Source: Bicyclus anynana (Eukaryota; Arthropoda; Insecta; Lepidoptera; Nymphalidae). From it: 64,000 nt of DNA. Below the pieces are notes generated by a model. It was given only the letters and a program-made list of their open reading frames with translations, searched no databases and was not told the origin of the DNA. Below are positions 36,301 to 46,974 of this stretch, in pieces. Both the position numbers and the translations under genes were made by a program. The stretch spans positions 7,875,107 to 7,939,106 of the forward strand of contig NC_069084.1 of NCBI RefSeq assembly GCF_947172395.1, written 5' to 3'. Numbering within the stretch: the first letter of the stretch is position 1; each line of letters opens with the position of its first letter.

Positions 36301-39300
36301 CCACTAAACTAAAAAGTGAAAAATAACATCATAATTTGTTCTACCTGCTGATCAGTATGAAGGCGGTGCTTAGCCGGTGTTGTCTTAATTCAAGCCATGT
36401 GAGAATATCTTATAGATTTAGATTTTGCAGACAGTGTTGTTTCATGTGGTCCTGTCAGAAATGGCTTAAATTAAGACAACACCGGCTAAGCACCGCCTTC
36501 ATACTGATCAGCAAGTAGAACAAATTATGATGTTATTTTTCACTTTTTAGTTTAGTGGGTACGTTTTTTAGGTTTTGAAGTCGGTTGTATTTTTTTTATA
36601 AAAATTTTCATTATCACTCTAAATATTACAATGAATGACACGTTTCTGCTGTGTTGATGTTACACAGACAATTTCAATATAAGTTTTATAATTACACAAA
36701 ATATCTTGGTAAGTAATTTAAAAAACAAACAGGCGACGGCGACGGTCAACCGGGAGCTTATAATTTACTATGATTACGATTACTGAAATGTAAAAAGGAA
36801 AGCCTTCATTAATCAAGTTCATGTAGGGTTTTTTTGTGAAGGGTGTGCAAGTACCAGTAAAAAAAAAAACACAAACGGTATTGCTAAATTACCGTTGCCT
36901 TATCCTCGACTTTGAAACTAAACTCGTTTGTGAAAGCGCTTAGACGGCAAGACACTTAAGAGTACACAATAGCAGGTATTCGGTATACAGCTTACAGTTA
37001 TTCAAAAATCTCATACCCAACTTCTAATACTCAATAAGCATTGTAATATATTAAAGTAAGCGAAACTGTGACGTGTACGTTAGGTTCCACATTCGTGCAA
37101 ATAGATTGTCTAAACACCAAAATTAGAAATGGTTTGCAAAACACATTTTCAGTTTTTAAGAGAGAGTTCGTCTTATACAGTATTCTTATTTTGTACAGTG
37201 TTTACGATTGGAAGCGTGTCGTGAAATTATAGGCACGTAAAGGTAGCATTCGGTTCTTGGCGACCGAGACTCGCGACCGCGACTGGGTCGTACGACCCAC
37301 TGCTTAGTATGAATTTATATGGAGAACTAAACAAATCCTGAGACCACGTCGTTTGTTAGTGCTCCATATAATTAATACGTACGCCCGCGGTCGCGAGTCG
37401 TGGTCGCTAAGCTATGCTACCTTTAGGCTTAACAACTATGTTTAGTTAGAAGTCCCGATTCAAACGTGACATTATCAGATGTGCGTTGTATAACAACAAC
37501 AACAGGAGAAAAACCTCTTCAGTTGTTCTGAGATTAGTGTCTTTGTAGTGTGTAATATATGGGTTTAAATTTTACTCCATAATAACACATTAAGACAAGA
37601 CAATATTTATTTATATGTTTAGTTATTCACGCTATTACAATACAAAGTACCTATATAGAGACAGTGGAGGATTTGTAATCTTGGCCGCCCTATGTATCAT
37701 CCTCCCCCTTTCTCAGCACCCACTATATTATAATGGACATTTTACCTTTTATCAAAATCAATAGAAAGATTTTGTGATATTTTCCGAGGTACAAGGGATT
37801 CCCACATTTAAGTAATACATCCAAATTGTTTTAAGTTAAAAAAAAGAAAGTGATAAGAAACCTCCTCCTTTTTTTGAAGTCAGTTAAAAATTAGAAATTA
37901 CTGTAATTTGTGAAATTTAGTTATTTTTCATTCCAACAGTTTTTGGCCCCTAATATTTGGCCGCTCGACCAAAAGTAAATCCGCTACTTTATAGTAGGTA
38001 TACAGTTAATATTAGTACTATACAAGCACCATATAATTATTTATGTAAAAAAAAACAGGACATTATAAAGGTTCATGTCGCATAGATGAAGGCCATCAAC
38101 TCGTGCTACTTACAATTACAATAAGAAAGGAAAATCTGTTGAGCAAAGCGCAGTACGCTAGGTGATGATGTTTCTTAGTACTAAACGTTTTTCCATTGAA
38201 CTGTAACATATAACCCCGTGCATCGTTCATTAAGATAGTTATTATCATTAACATCTGATACTGATCGTTAACTATTCAAAACATTTTCACCGCTAACTCG
38301 CATTGGAACAATGTGGTAGGTTCAAATTCCATATCCCCTGTCCTACTGTGAGGTAAAGCGACCTGGGTCTATAGCGGGCCGTTAAAATAGACTGATAATG
38401 GCAAAAACAATCGGTTGTCTGTAAAGTTGGTTTACTGATGATAGTTGAACGTGACAACGTCATAAGAAAATACTGATGGAATGGTTGCATTTTTCAAAAG
38501 AAAATGTTAGTTTTTCTACAATACTGTTAAATAATCTTCATAGACCAGAATATACTTTATTTCTTGTAAAAAAAGTTGGCAACCCTAGAGCGAGGGAACG
38601 ACGCATGACGTCATCTTTTTTCGAGTGTGCAGCGGGCTTCATCGAATTATAAGACGTTGTCACGTCAAAAATAAGCATTAACTAAAAACTCAACAGTTCC
38701 ACGATTCGCAACGTTAGTCCAAAGTTTCGGTTTACAGATGTGAGGGACCTGTATTAGGACAAGCATACGTATGCTGTGACTCACACATCCGTCCCAGTTC
38801 CGAAGTGGTGTCCAGAGACGGCGCGTGTTCCCAGTCAAGCCTCCCATGGACACCCGAAAGCACATGTTGTGGCAAAGAGAGCTTCAGTGGAAATAAAGTT
38901 TTTGGTAAGTGTGTGAAATAATGATTTCTCGTTACTTCATTATTATCAACCCATATTCGGCTCACTGCTGAACTCGAATCTCCTCTCAGAATGAGAGGGG
39001 TTAGGCCAATAGTTCGCCACGATGGAACAATGCGGATTGGCGGACTTCACACATAGAATTAAGAAAATTCTCTGGTATGCAGGTTTCCTCACGATGTTTT
39101 TCCTTCACTGTTTGAGACACGTGACATTTAATTTCTTAACTCGTCCTCGTTACTTACTTAAAGTAAAATTATTACTTACTTTAAAAAAGGATATTTCCGT
39201 ACTATATTATTGAAGCTTCAATAGTTCCACGCAGTGGCGTGCACAACATAGATGCATATATGCACTACCTGCTGAAGTCTCATTACCTACTTACGTGTAT

Positions 39301-42300
39301 TGGAGAAGGAATTTTACATATTGTGCAATTTGTACGTATAGTGCTTACCTACTCTAGCTAAGTACCTTGCGCACGCCACTTGTTACACGGTAAAATGGCC
39401 GGACACACACCAAAAGATCATGGTTTCGTCCGCCCACTAGACTATGTCTTACCCACGCAAGTACCCTAGAATGGCAGAGAATGACCTTGAGTGAAGTCAC
39501 GCACTTGTGAACGTTGTGTGTAGGGTTAAAGGCGCCTTTGACAGATATCTAATCCCTTTTCCACTCAAGTCACTCTCCCCGCCTATCCCAAGTAACCCAT
39601 AAAGAATTGAGATGAGAACAAGAGATGTGGACGGCACGAACGCCACAAGCACACTGAAGCCGTCCGTACCGCAAGTCGTTGCAACGCGGCGATAACAATA
39701 AAATAAAGAAAATAATATCATAAATGACTAAAAAGTAAGTCTGTCTCTTGCCTTTTCGCGGCTAAACACGTGACGTTTTATCGTATAAAAAATGCGATTT
39801 TCTCACTTACAGGTGGCAACGAGACCGCTATAGACCAATACCCATGGCTGGCTGTACTTGAGTACACAAGAAAACAGCTCTGCGGAGGATCGTTAATAAG
39901 CAACAAATATGTGTTGACTGCAGCGCACTGTGTCTTGAATAAATCGAATAAACCGCGAGGAGTGTGAGTATCATTGTCACCCTATTAAGAACAGCCTGCC
40001 ATCCAATTGATGCAGCGTGGTGGGTCTAAACTCCATAACCCCTCTCATAAAACCTAGCCTTGCCGTAGGTCGTTAAAATAGGCAGTAATTTAATGTTTTC
40101 GAAATAAATGATATGCATTTGTATAATAATTATATAATCGATAAATATGTAAATTAAATAAAGAATACATACTAAAGACGGGAACATTCAGGAGAGCGCT
40201 GTAACACTTGCATAATATTATACATTGCAAGATTCCTATCAATAAACTTGACTATGGCATCAATATTTTAACTAAAAGAATCATGAAAACGTGTCATACA
40301 TTTTATAGGAATTCGCTAGTAATCAATATATTACGAAAGGACTCATAATTACTAATTAAACTGAACTGTTGTTTTTCCCCCTTTAAAATGTATACGCTAT
40401 GAATCATGCCGGGAAACGTACTTAAATTAATTTAAAAATGTTAACAGGAAACAAAAACTACGTCTAGAACATACAGGCAAAGAAATATTTTTATTTTTTT
40501 CTGAAATCGGATACAAAAAAAAAATTACGCCACCTAATGACTTTAAATCTGATTTTATCTGTGATTTAGAATCTCATAGATTGCTCTCAAGCTAAAATCA
40601 AATGTGAGTTTTCCTCGTAAAGATTTACACAAAAAGTTTAACGCGTAAATTATATGTATTTTAGACAGATTTGGCGGAGAGAAAATAAAACGCAATTTAA
40701 CGTGCACGTTACGTAATTTAGTTTGCGTAGCCAGATCTACTTACTTCTTAGCTCTTAGCTCTTAGCTCTTAGCTCTATAGCTATAGCTCTTAGTTAAAAA
40801 AACAATAATCATCATCATCATATCAACCGATGCACATCGACAGCTTGACAAAGGGGTCTTGTAAAGACTTCCAAACACCAGTCTTGAGCCGCTGGATGAA
40901 AGCGGGCAAATTAAATAAAGTTTTAACAACAGTAATAATATTGTTGTTTTAAATAATATTGTTGTTCTAAATAATATTGTTGTTTTAAAGAATATTGTTG
41001 TTTTAAATAATATTGTTGTTTTAAGAATATTGTTGTTTTAAATAATGTTCTAATGGCATTGTTGTTACAGGGTGTCAGTTCTCCTCGGTGAATACAACAT
41101 CACAAACAACGGAAGCGACTGTACGCCAGTAGAGGGCGGCGGTGAGGACTGCACTCCCGGCGCCGTGAGAGTGCCGGTAGAGGCGGCCATCCCACATCCC
41201 GAATACAACACACAGAAGATAGTCCAATATGCTAACGACATTGCATTGCTTAGACTTAAAGAAATGGTGACTTTTAATGGTAAGAACTTATAGCGTCTTA
41301 ACATCATCATCATCATCATTATCAGCCGATGGACGTCCACTGCTGGACATGGGCCTCTTTCATGGACTTCCAAGCACATCGGTCTCGAGCCGCCAGCATC
41401 CAGCGGCTCCCGGCAACCCGTTTGATGTCTTCGGTCCACCAACACTGCGCTTTCCGGTGCGGGGTCGCCATTCCAACACCTTGCACAAGCCTTAACATCA
41501 ATCTATACTGATATTATAAATACGAAATAAGTTGTCTGTTACCTTTTCACGGCTAAACGGCTAAACTGATCAAGATGAATTTTGGTATAATTGTAATAAA
41601 ATAAAATTGGGACCTGGAAGCAAAACATTGGGTACTTTTTGACCCTAATAGAAGGGGGTGACATGGGTGTTGAAAGTTTACATTGATTTTCACGCGTACG
41701 AAGTCGCGGGCGAAAATTTACAATTATTCAAATGTAGTGTTTACCTGTACCTATTTACAGACTTGTTCTATAACTTCCAAAGCAGTATGTACACAATACA
41801 CAATATTCCGTACACGCAAACAAAAATGCACGCATATTTGGAATTACCAGTTGGTTATTCCAAAGGCACATCGGAAATACTAATAGAAAACGAGTATTAA
41901 TAGATGGAAAATCCATCTCAGACGCATTCGAGCGTATATCAATCACTAGTTCCTACCAACACATTTGTTTTTCAGTTGTAAAGCACAGTTATTATACCAA
42001 GATAACGTCCAATAGCCCAGTGGATATGACCTCAGCCTCCGATTCCGGAGGGTGTGGGTTCGAATCTGGTCCGAGGCATGCACCTTCCAACTTTTCAGTT
42101 GTGTTAAGAAATTAAATATCACGTGTCTAAAACGGTGAAGAAAAAACATCGTAAGGAAACCAGGTGTAAAGTCTGCCAATCCGCATTGGGCCAGCGTGGT
42201 GGACTATTGGCCTAACCCCTCTTAATTCTGACAGGAGACTGGAGCTCAGCAGTGAGCCGAATATGGGTTGATAATGATGATGAAGATGAACGTCCAATAA

Positions 42301-44074
42301 CTTGAACTTGATCTTGGTCTTTCACTAACTATTGCTTTAAGTCACTTTGTAGACGTAGGTATACCTGCAAACATTTTTATTGAAAGAAACAAAATTATCT
42401 TCAATTGTCTAATTTGTATATTGACGTGACAACGTCTTATAATTCGATGTAGCCAGATGCAAACTCGAAAAAAGATGACGTCATGCGTCGTTCCCTCGCT
42501 CTAGGATTGCCAACTTTTTTTACAAGAAATAAAGTACATTCTGGTCTATGAAGATAATTAAACAGTTTTTTAGAAAAATGAACATTTTCTTTTGAAAAAT
42601 GCAACCATTCCATCAGTATTTTCTTATGACATTGTCACGTTCAACTATCGTCAGTAAACCAACTTTAAAGACCAATGTATTTTTTTTTAATTCTAGATTT
42701 CATCCGGCCAATCTGCTTGCCTTCGTCAGACATAACAAAAGCCCCACCGGTGGGCTTTCAATTCTTCGTGGCTGGATGGGGAGCTGTGAGCGAAATCCAG
42801 CCTTCCAGCGATGTAAAGATGTACACCAACCTTCCATACGTTACCCACGAGGTATTTGTCAGATTATTTTTAACCCCCGAAGAAAAAGAGGGGTGTTATA
42901 AGTTTGACGTGTCTGTCTGTCTGTGCATCTGTCTGTCAGTATGTCTGTGGCATAATAGCTTCCGAACGGATGAAGCGATTTCAATTTAGTTTCTTTGTAT
43001 TAAAGGTGACTTACGGTCGAGTGTTCTTAGAAATGTTTGACGAAAATCGGTTGAGCCATTTAAAAGTTGTGGGGGGTGATAGTGGGGAAGGACAACCGAA
43101 TGTCTGCAAATATACTCGAGTGCTGTCTCAAATCAAAGCGCACTGAAAGAGAATATTGAAGACTTGATCGAGAGTGTAATTAATATTTTTTTAGACATTC
43201 GGGGGTTTTTAATGTTTTCAATTTTATGTTCTTAACACGAGCAACAAAAAAGGATATATACTATCATCCTTTTTAACGGCCTACTACAGGGCTAGGCCGC
43301 CTTTCATAAAGGAGAGGGGATAGTGAGCTGTGAGTGACCGCATATCAGATGTTAATGATAATGACCAGCTTGCCTATTCAATAACTTTGTGCTATTAGCC
43401 ACCGAATATAATTAACGTAAATCAATAACAACCTTATTCTACAAAGCCCATTATTAACACAGGCACGCGGACTTATTGGATGGTGGATGGCTAGCATAAA
43501 AAAATAATTTTAAACGGGGACCCGGTTAGTATTAGTTATTGAATTGTAGTATAGAACTTTGTTTGAATTATTATTATTATTCTTTTTTCATTAAAAATAT
43601 TTAAGAAAATCTAACAAAATATCACGTGTCTCAAACGATGAAGAAAACATCGTGAGGAAACCTGCATACCAGAGAATTTTCTTAATTCTCTGCGTGTGTG
43701 AAGTCTGCCAATCCGCATTGGGCCTGCGTGGTGGACTTAACCCCTCTCATTCTGAGACACAGCAGTAAGCCGAATACTTGTTGATAATGAATGTAATAAA
43801 AAAATGTGTTTCCCTTTTCCAGACATGTCGTACAGCTTTTCGTACGCTGCAAGGCTCGCTTATATGGGATCGTCAGATTTGTGCCGGGGGCGAAGCTAAC
43901 AAGGACTCGTGCAAGGGTGACTCCGGGGGCCCGTTGATGTACGACAACGACAGTATCCATGAAGTCGTTGGCGTAGTCAGCTTCGGCTTATTGCAGTGCG
44001 GACTCGAGAAACCCAGTGTTTACACCAAAGTCATCGAATACGTGCCGTGGATCATGGACAATACTAAAATATAA
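30380..44074 (+). CDS. SP-B: dual-CLIP-domain trypsin-like protease, PAP-like
   Basis: Eight exons: 30380-30446, 32691-32839, 34949-35145, 38738-38904, 39813-39963, 41071-41279, 42697-42851, 43823-44074, with all phases agreeing; 448 aa. Exon 1 is a signal peptide (MYTLLKLVFAASSVLC). Clip 1 (exons 2-3) has six Cys from NLCFTP to KVCCP, followed by a run of about thirteen Thr and then clip 2 (exons 3-4) from DACVTREG to YVCC. The activation site is SGNK|VFGGNE, cut after Lys. The triad is intact: LTAAHC, NDIALLRL and GDSGGP. DSCKGDS places Asp at 189, giving trypsin-like cleavage after Lys/Arg. Length and the two clips match lepidopteran prophenoloxidase-activating proteases of the PAP-2/PAP-3 type, which are secreted zymogens of haemolymph. 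An alternative donor after 32866 would add nine residues (VGSAGNVPK) before VCCP. Confidence 0.92.
31340..31530 (+). mobile_element. RTE LINE 3' fragment in SP-B intron 1
   Basis: CCGATGGACGTTGGG, then a diverged GGTGGAATGACGAC and AGACCGTGATTTTTGGAAG, ending CGGCTGATAATAATGATAATGATG. It is the last coding stretch and tail of an RTE element. Confidence 0.6.
32262..32405 (+). mobile_element. Partial Lep1-like Helitron in SP-B intron 1
   Basis: GGACCGATTTGAAAAAATC, CACCAATAGAAAGCTACAT, TCCACGGGAACAAGAACTAA and GCGGGTGAAACCGCGGGTCATC; the 5' end is missing. Confidence 0.6.
33165..33400 (-). mobile_element. RTE LINE 3' fragment in SP-B intron 2
   Basis: On the minus strand: CCGATGGACGTTGGGGTCCC, CGCACCGGAAAGCGCAGTGT, TGGTCGACCCCCTACTAG and CGATGGACGTCCACTGCTGG in reverse order of the tail. 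These are the conserved RTE C-terminal codons followed by a GAT-rich tail. Confidence 0.75.
33461..33740 (+). repeat. Repeat-derived segment with a direct duplication, SP-B intron 2
   Basis: GACCGATATCTTAACGTGCT ... GCACGCGGGTGTGACA occurs at 33565 and again at 33624, a ~60-base tandem duplication. Surrounding CCAACGCTCGCCATGCTACTCC is not assignable. No coding. Confidence 0.45.
34421..34629 (+). mobile_element. Lep1-like Helitron in SP-B intron 2
   Basis: TCTATACTAATATTATAAAG to CACGCGGGTGAAACCGCGCGG, AGTCAGCTAGT. Full length by comparison with the copy at 9.9 kb. Confidence 0.75.
34664..34754. mobile_element. Related palindromic MITE in SP-B intron 2
   Basis: ACGATTATTAATTCCAGTCA ... TTTTACTGACTGGAATTAATAATC. 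The end is shared with the MITE at 51.8 kb, and a single end (ACGATTATTAATTCCAGT) recurs at 34775. Confidence 0.65.
35451..36704 (-). mobile_element. Hairpin-plus-tandem-repeat element, copy 3 (SP-B intron 3, reverse)
   Basis: This is the reverse of copy 2, starting AACCGACTTCAAAAAGGAGG with tandem units up to about 36120. Its inverted repeat is longer than in the other copies: arms 36156-36400 and 36460-36704 are near-perfect complements, 245 bases each. They include about 100 bases beyond the usual element end (CACGTTTCTGCTGTGTTGATG and its partner). Confidence 0.8.
37238..37425. mobile_element. MITE with ~45-base GC-rich inverted ends in SP-B intron 3
   Basis: TAAAGGTAGCAT ... GCGACCGAGACTCGCGACCG pairs with CGGTCGCGAGTCGTGGTCGC ... 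ATGCTACCTTTA. No coding. Confidence 0.7.
38443..38668 (+). mobile_element. Foldback MITE, plus copy, just before SP-B exon 4
   Basis: Ends TTGAACGTGACAACGTCATAAG and TTATAAGACGTTGTCACGTCAA form inverted repeats. The body includes GGAATGGTTGCATTTTTC and CGACGCATGACGTCATC. The exon begins 70 bases downstream. Confidence 0.7.
38940..39145 (-). mobile_element. SINE family 1 copy, antisense, in SP-B intron 4
   Basis: In reverse it reads from ATTATCAACCCATATTCGGC through GGATTGGCGGACTTCACACA and GCAGGTTTCCTCACGATG to TTTAATTTCTTAA. The tRNA head is missing. Confidence 0.75.
40805..40905 (-). mobile_element. Short diverged RTE tail in SP-B intron 5
   Basis: AATCATCATCATCATATCAACC, GATGCACATCGACAGCTTG, CTTCCAAACACCAGTCTTGAGC and CCGCTGGATG; the order matches the RTE 3' end in reverse. 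Confidence 0.5.
40925..41060 (+). repeat. ATTGTTGTTTTA minisatellite abutting the SP-B exon 6 acceptor
   Basis: About six units of AATAATATTGTTGTTTTA (17-20 bases) run up to CATTGTTGTTACAG, the splice acceptor of exon 6, which is itself a variant of the unit. Confidence 0.8.
41297..41490 (-). mobile_element. RTE LINE 3' fragment in SP-B intron 6
   Basis: CATCATCATCATCATTATCAGC, then GATGGACGTCCACTGCTGGAC and CCAACACTGCGCTTTCCGGTG: the same RTE tail as at 33.2 kb. It starts about 20 bases after the end of SP-B exon 6. Confidence 0.75.
42010..42285 (+). mobile_element. SINE family 1 copy in SP-B intron 6
   Basis: It holds the head with both boxes (AGCCCAGTGGATATGACC, GGTTCGAATC), the body and the TATGGGTTGATAATGATGATG tail. 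There is a small deletion between CATCGTAAGG and GTGTAAAGTC. Confidence 0.8.
42419..42668 (-). mobile_element. Foldback MITE, minus copy, just before SP-B exon 7
   Basis: Reverse complement of the element at 38.4 kb: TGACGTGACAACGTCTTATAA to CATTGTCACGTTCAACTATC. The exon 7 acceptor lies about 30 bases downstream. Confidence 0.7.
42868..43160 (+). repeat. Unclassified interspersed repeat in SP-B intron 7
   Basis: AACCCCCGAAGAAAAAGAGG, GGTGTTATAAGTTTGACGTG, (CTGT)n, GAACGGATGAAGCGATTTCA and CGAAAATCGGTTGAGCCATT. The reverse of the same family is at 1.45-1.85 kb. No coding or terminal repeats recognised. Confidence 0.6.
43628..43790 (+). mobile_element. SINE family 1, 3' fragment just before SP-B exon 8
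   Basis: It starts at TCTCAAACGATGAAGAAAACATCGTGAGG without the tRNA head and ends at GAATACTTGTTGATAATGAATG, about 30 bases from the exon 8 acceptor. Confidence 0.75.
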
Positions 44075-44090
44075 ACATTAGGTACCTATA

Positions 44091-44291
44091 CTAAAGCCAA
44101 ACTCGATGAGGAATGTTTATCAACAAACAGATTAAAAATGAGGGTATCAATCGCTAGTTTTATAACAACAACTAATAATTTTAATTGTTGTTTTAAAGAT
44201 GAAAAAATAAGAATGAAAATATGACATGCGTTTCCTACATTAATTTTTATTGTGTTTGTTGATAAACGTTCCACATCGAATTTGGCTTTAG
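44091..44291. mobile_element. MITE with ~38-base terminal inverted repeats in the SP-B 3' flank
   Basis: CTAAAGCCAAACTCGATGAG/GAATGTTTATCAACAAAC pairs with GTTTGTTGATAAACGTTCCA ... GAATTTGGCTTTAG; TA dinucleotides flank both ends, as in Tc1/mariner MITEs. It starts only 16 bases after the SP-B stop codon, so it is probably transcribed as part of the 3' UTR. Confidence 0.8.
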
Positions 44292-44359
44292 TATATTTAG
44301 TAATAGTACGTAAAACTTTATCAGTGATTTTAGGTATACGAAAATCGGTGTGAAACGAA

Positions 44360-44570
44360 TTCGTGTTATCTACGAGTATAATATAAAAATGAGTCGCTAA
44401 AATGTGTTGCTAAGCGCAATCTCGAGAACGTCTGAACCGATTTGGTTAACTCTTCTTTTTAGAAAATTCCTTGAAGTACGACGATGGTTTGTAAGAAGAG
44501 TTTTTTTAGGGTAGGGTAGGGAAGAAGCGCACATAAGTCAAAGCGAAGCTTGAACGACTCCGTTAGTTAC
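44360..44570 (+). mobile_element. Helitron-like 3' region after SP-B
   Basis: GAACGTCTGAACCGATTTGG, GGGTAGGGTAGGGAAG, then GTCAAAGCGAAGCTTGAACG and ACTCCGTTAGTTA. Confidence 0.5.
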
Positions 44571-45694
44571 TAAAAAAACACAATAGAATCTAAACTTAGT
44601 TGTAACTGAAAATATCTAAATATTGCATCGATCTCCCATTAAAAAGTGGATGCACAACCAGCGACCAAAAAACGTCCCCACTCAATGATGCCAAACACAA
44701 CTTCTTGGCACTCAATTCAAGTAGTAGCATTTGCATATTCAACCTTAAACTCAATCTTTAAAGGTCGAATTTGCTCTGAATTTGTGATATTATTGAATAT
44801 CGCACTATATTTGAAGGTCTTTAAGTATAATTTTCTTTATCAATAATTCTAAAACTGTCAAGCAAATCTGGCCAGTATTTAAGTGAAATTTTCTACATGA
44901 TTGTGCGACCTTTTATTATAAGAGGTCAATGAAATATTAAAATCATTTTGATAAAAGTGTGTAGGTATTTCTTGATAATAAAATTAATTTGATGAATAAA
45001 ATAGTGAATTTCTTCTAATAAAATAAATAATTTGTCAAAATTCACTTATACATATAATATATATTATTATTTGTATGAGTGAAATTATATATATTGAATT
45101 CTATTAAAAATTAAGAAACTGAGATTTTAGAATGAATAGTACCTACCGTATTTTCCTCATACACTGACACAAAAAACAAAATGGCCGACTCAAATACAAA
45201 GTAATCACGATCTCATTTCGTATACTTACTTACCTGTGTATTAGCATAATTAATAATTTATTTATTCATGTTACTGTCAAAATGTAACGAAAAAAGTACG
45301 CTATAGGTAAGTATTAATAGTAATAAAATATATAAGATATTTTTGACAAGTTTAGTTTTATTTAATGTTTTGAACGTTCGTATCAACATAAACATATGTG
45401 TATAACCATAACGGTACGTACTACGGTGCTGGTATACTCCACATTTATACAAAACTACTAGTCCTATTTTCATGCGGTTTTCAGTGATGGGCTTAGGTAT
45501 GTTTTTAGATAGGTGTTACGATGACATTCTACCAGGATGCTGCAGTAAAATTTAGTTGGTGCAAAACCAAAACCATTAAGTATTCCGATTTTGATGCAGA
45601 TTTCAGAAATGGTTTTGGGGTTGATTAGTTAGAGTTATATTACATTAGTAGGTACCTTACTAGGGGGCAGTCTGGAGAAGGCATTTTTTTCTTT

Positions 45695-45795
45695 ACAAGT
45701 TAGTGATAATGAAATCCGAGATGAAAGCGGGCTAATTTCTTAGGCGCAGAATGAAAATCCACACCCATTTCGTTTTCTACACGACATTTTTGAGT
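45695..45795 (-). mobile_element. SINE family 2 fragment between SP-B and SP-C
   Basis: ACAAGTTAGTGATAATGAAATC, GAAAGCGGGCTAATTTCTTAGG, CACCCATTTCGTTTTCTACACGACAT; diverged and short. Confidence 0.5.
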
Positions 45796-45895
45796 AATTA
45801 GCTACTACACTAGGGTAGGGGTAGGGTAGTGGTAGGGTAGGATAGGGGTAAGGAATGAGTCAAAGCGAAGCTTGACCGGATCCGCTAGTTAGTTT
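45795..45895 (+). mobile_element. TAGGG-rich Helitron-like 3' end between SP-B and SP-C
   Basis: CTAGGGTAGGGGTAGGGTAG run, then AGTCAAAGCGAAGCTTGACC and GGATCCGCTAGT. Confidence 0.6.
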
Positions 45896-46544
45896 TAAAT
45901 GGCAGTAACGGCAGTGAGATTTATTTTATGTTTGTTTTTTTTAGAATATGACAATCCAATTACTTTGTTTAGACTGCTATTTTTTTAACTTTCTTTATTA
46001 TCTGTCATACCTAATAAAAAAACAAAAGTATGACACCGTACAAAAACATTCTTTTGTTTTTACTGTTATTTTCAAGTTCGGTTAATTACTGAAACAGTAT
46101 ATATGCAATAAAATAATTTAATTTTTCTTTTACTTCTTAATCGTTCCGATACAACAACAACAACTCCTTCGTATATGGTAGCAAAAGCTAAAAACAAAAT
46201 AATGTAAATATTTTTGTCTCACGAAGTGAATAAACACCATTTTTGCTCACTGTTTTAAAGCAGCAAACGCGCCATTTTTGGACTAGAGAGGTGAAAATTA
46301 CATACTTCGTACTTTTAATGTCCGTAAATTATGTAAATAGCGATCTTAATTTTGCGGTAAAATGTTCCTAAATCAACAATAACAGGAATGACGTCAAAAC
46401 TCGCAAGCGAACATTGCGGTTAGGATATTAACAAATAAGGTTAATTAGGGGATTACCAAAAGCAATTAATTAAAACTTAGTTATAATGATTTTCCTTTTA
46501 ATTTATCATGTGGTTATCCAAATATCAAGTCATTCACAAGTAGT

Positions 46545-46808
46545 AATAAATAAAATAATTAAAGAAATTAAAAGCCTCTGCATAAAATATACAAAACTGA
46601 AAAGAAAAAACAAACTCAGACCAGAAGTGTAGAAAACAATTAAAAAACAGTCAAGACCAATATTGGATAAAATTATTTCAGTCTACATTATTTAATTGTT
46701 TTCTAATAATTGCTTTCTACTTCTAGACTGAGCTTGTTTTTTTTTCTTTTCAGTTTTGTATATTTTATGCAGTTTGCTTTTTTTATTTCTTTAATTATTT
46801 ATTTTATT
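46545..46808. mobile_element. Long inverted repeat element between SP-B and SP-C
   Basis: Arms of about 110 bases (GCATAAAATATACAAAACTG/AAAAG ... and CTTTTCAGTTTTGTATATTT/TATGC), flanked by matching AT-rich sequence AAATAATTAAAGAAAT and ATTTCTTTAATTATTT. Confidence 0.65.
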
Positions 46809-46974
46809 TCACACTTTTTAGTTACGAAAGATGGTGAATTTTGGATTTATTTGTTACGTTTTTTACACGTTACAAAGTACGATAACGTAAACGAGGTAAA
46901 GTAAATATTCAAAAATTTCTATGGAAACCTCGGTGGGCAAATCGGACTCGCACTTGTCCGATTTTTATAATCAA

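Noticed and set aside
39497..39721. 74-codon minus-strand open frame in SP-B intron 4
   Set aside because: Moderately GC-rich, but no splice sites, family motif or conservation clue; probably repeat-derived.
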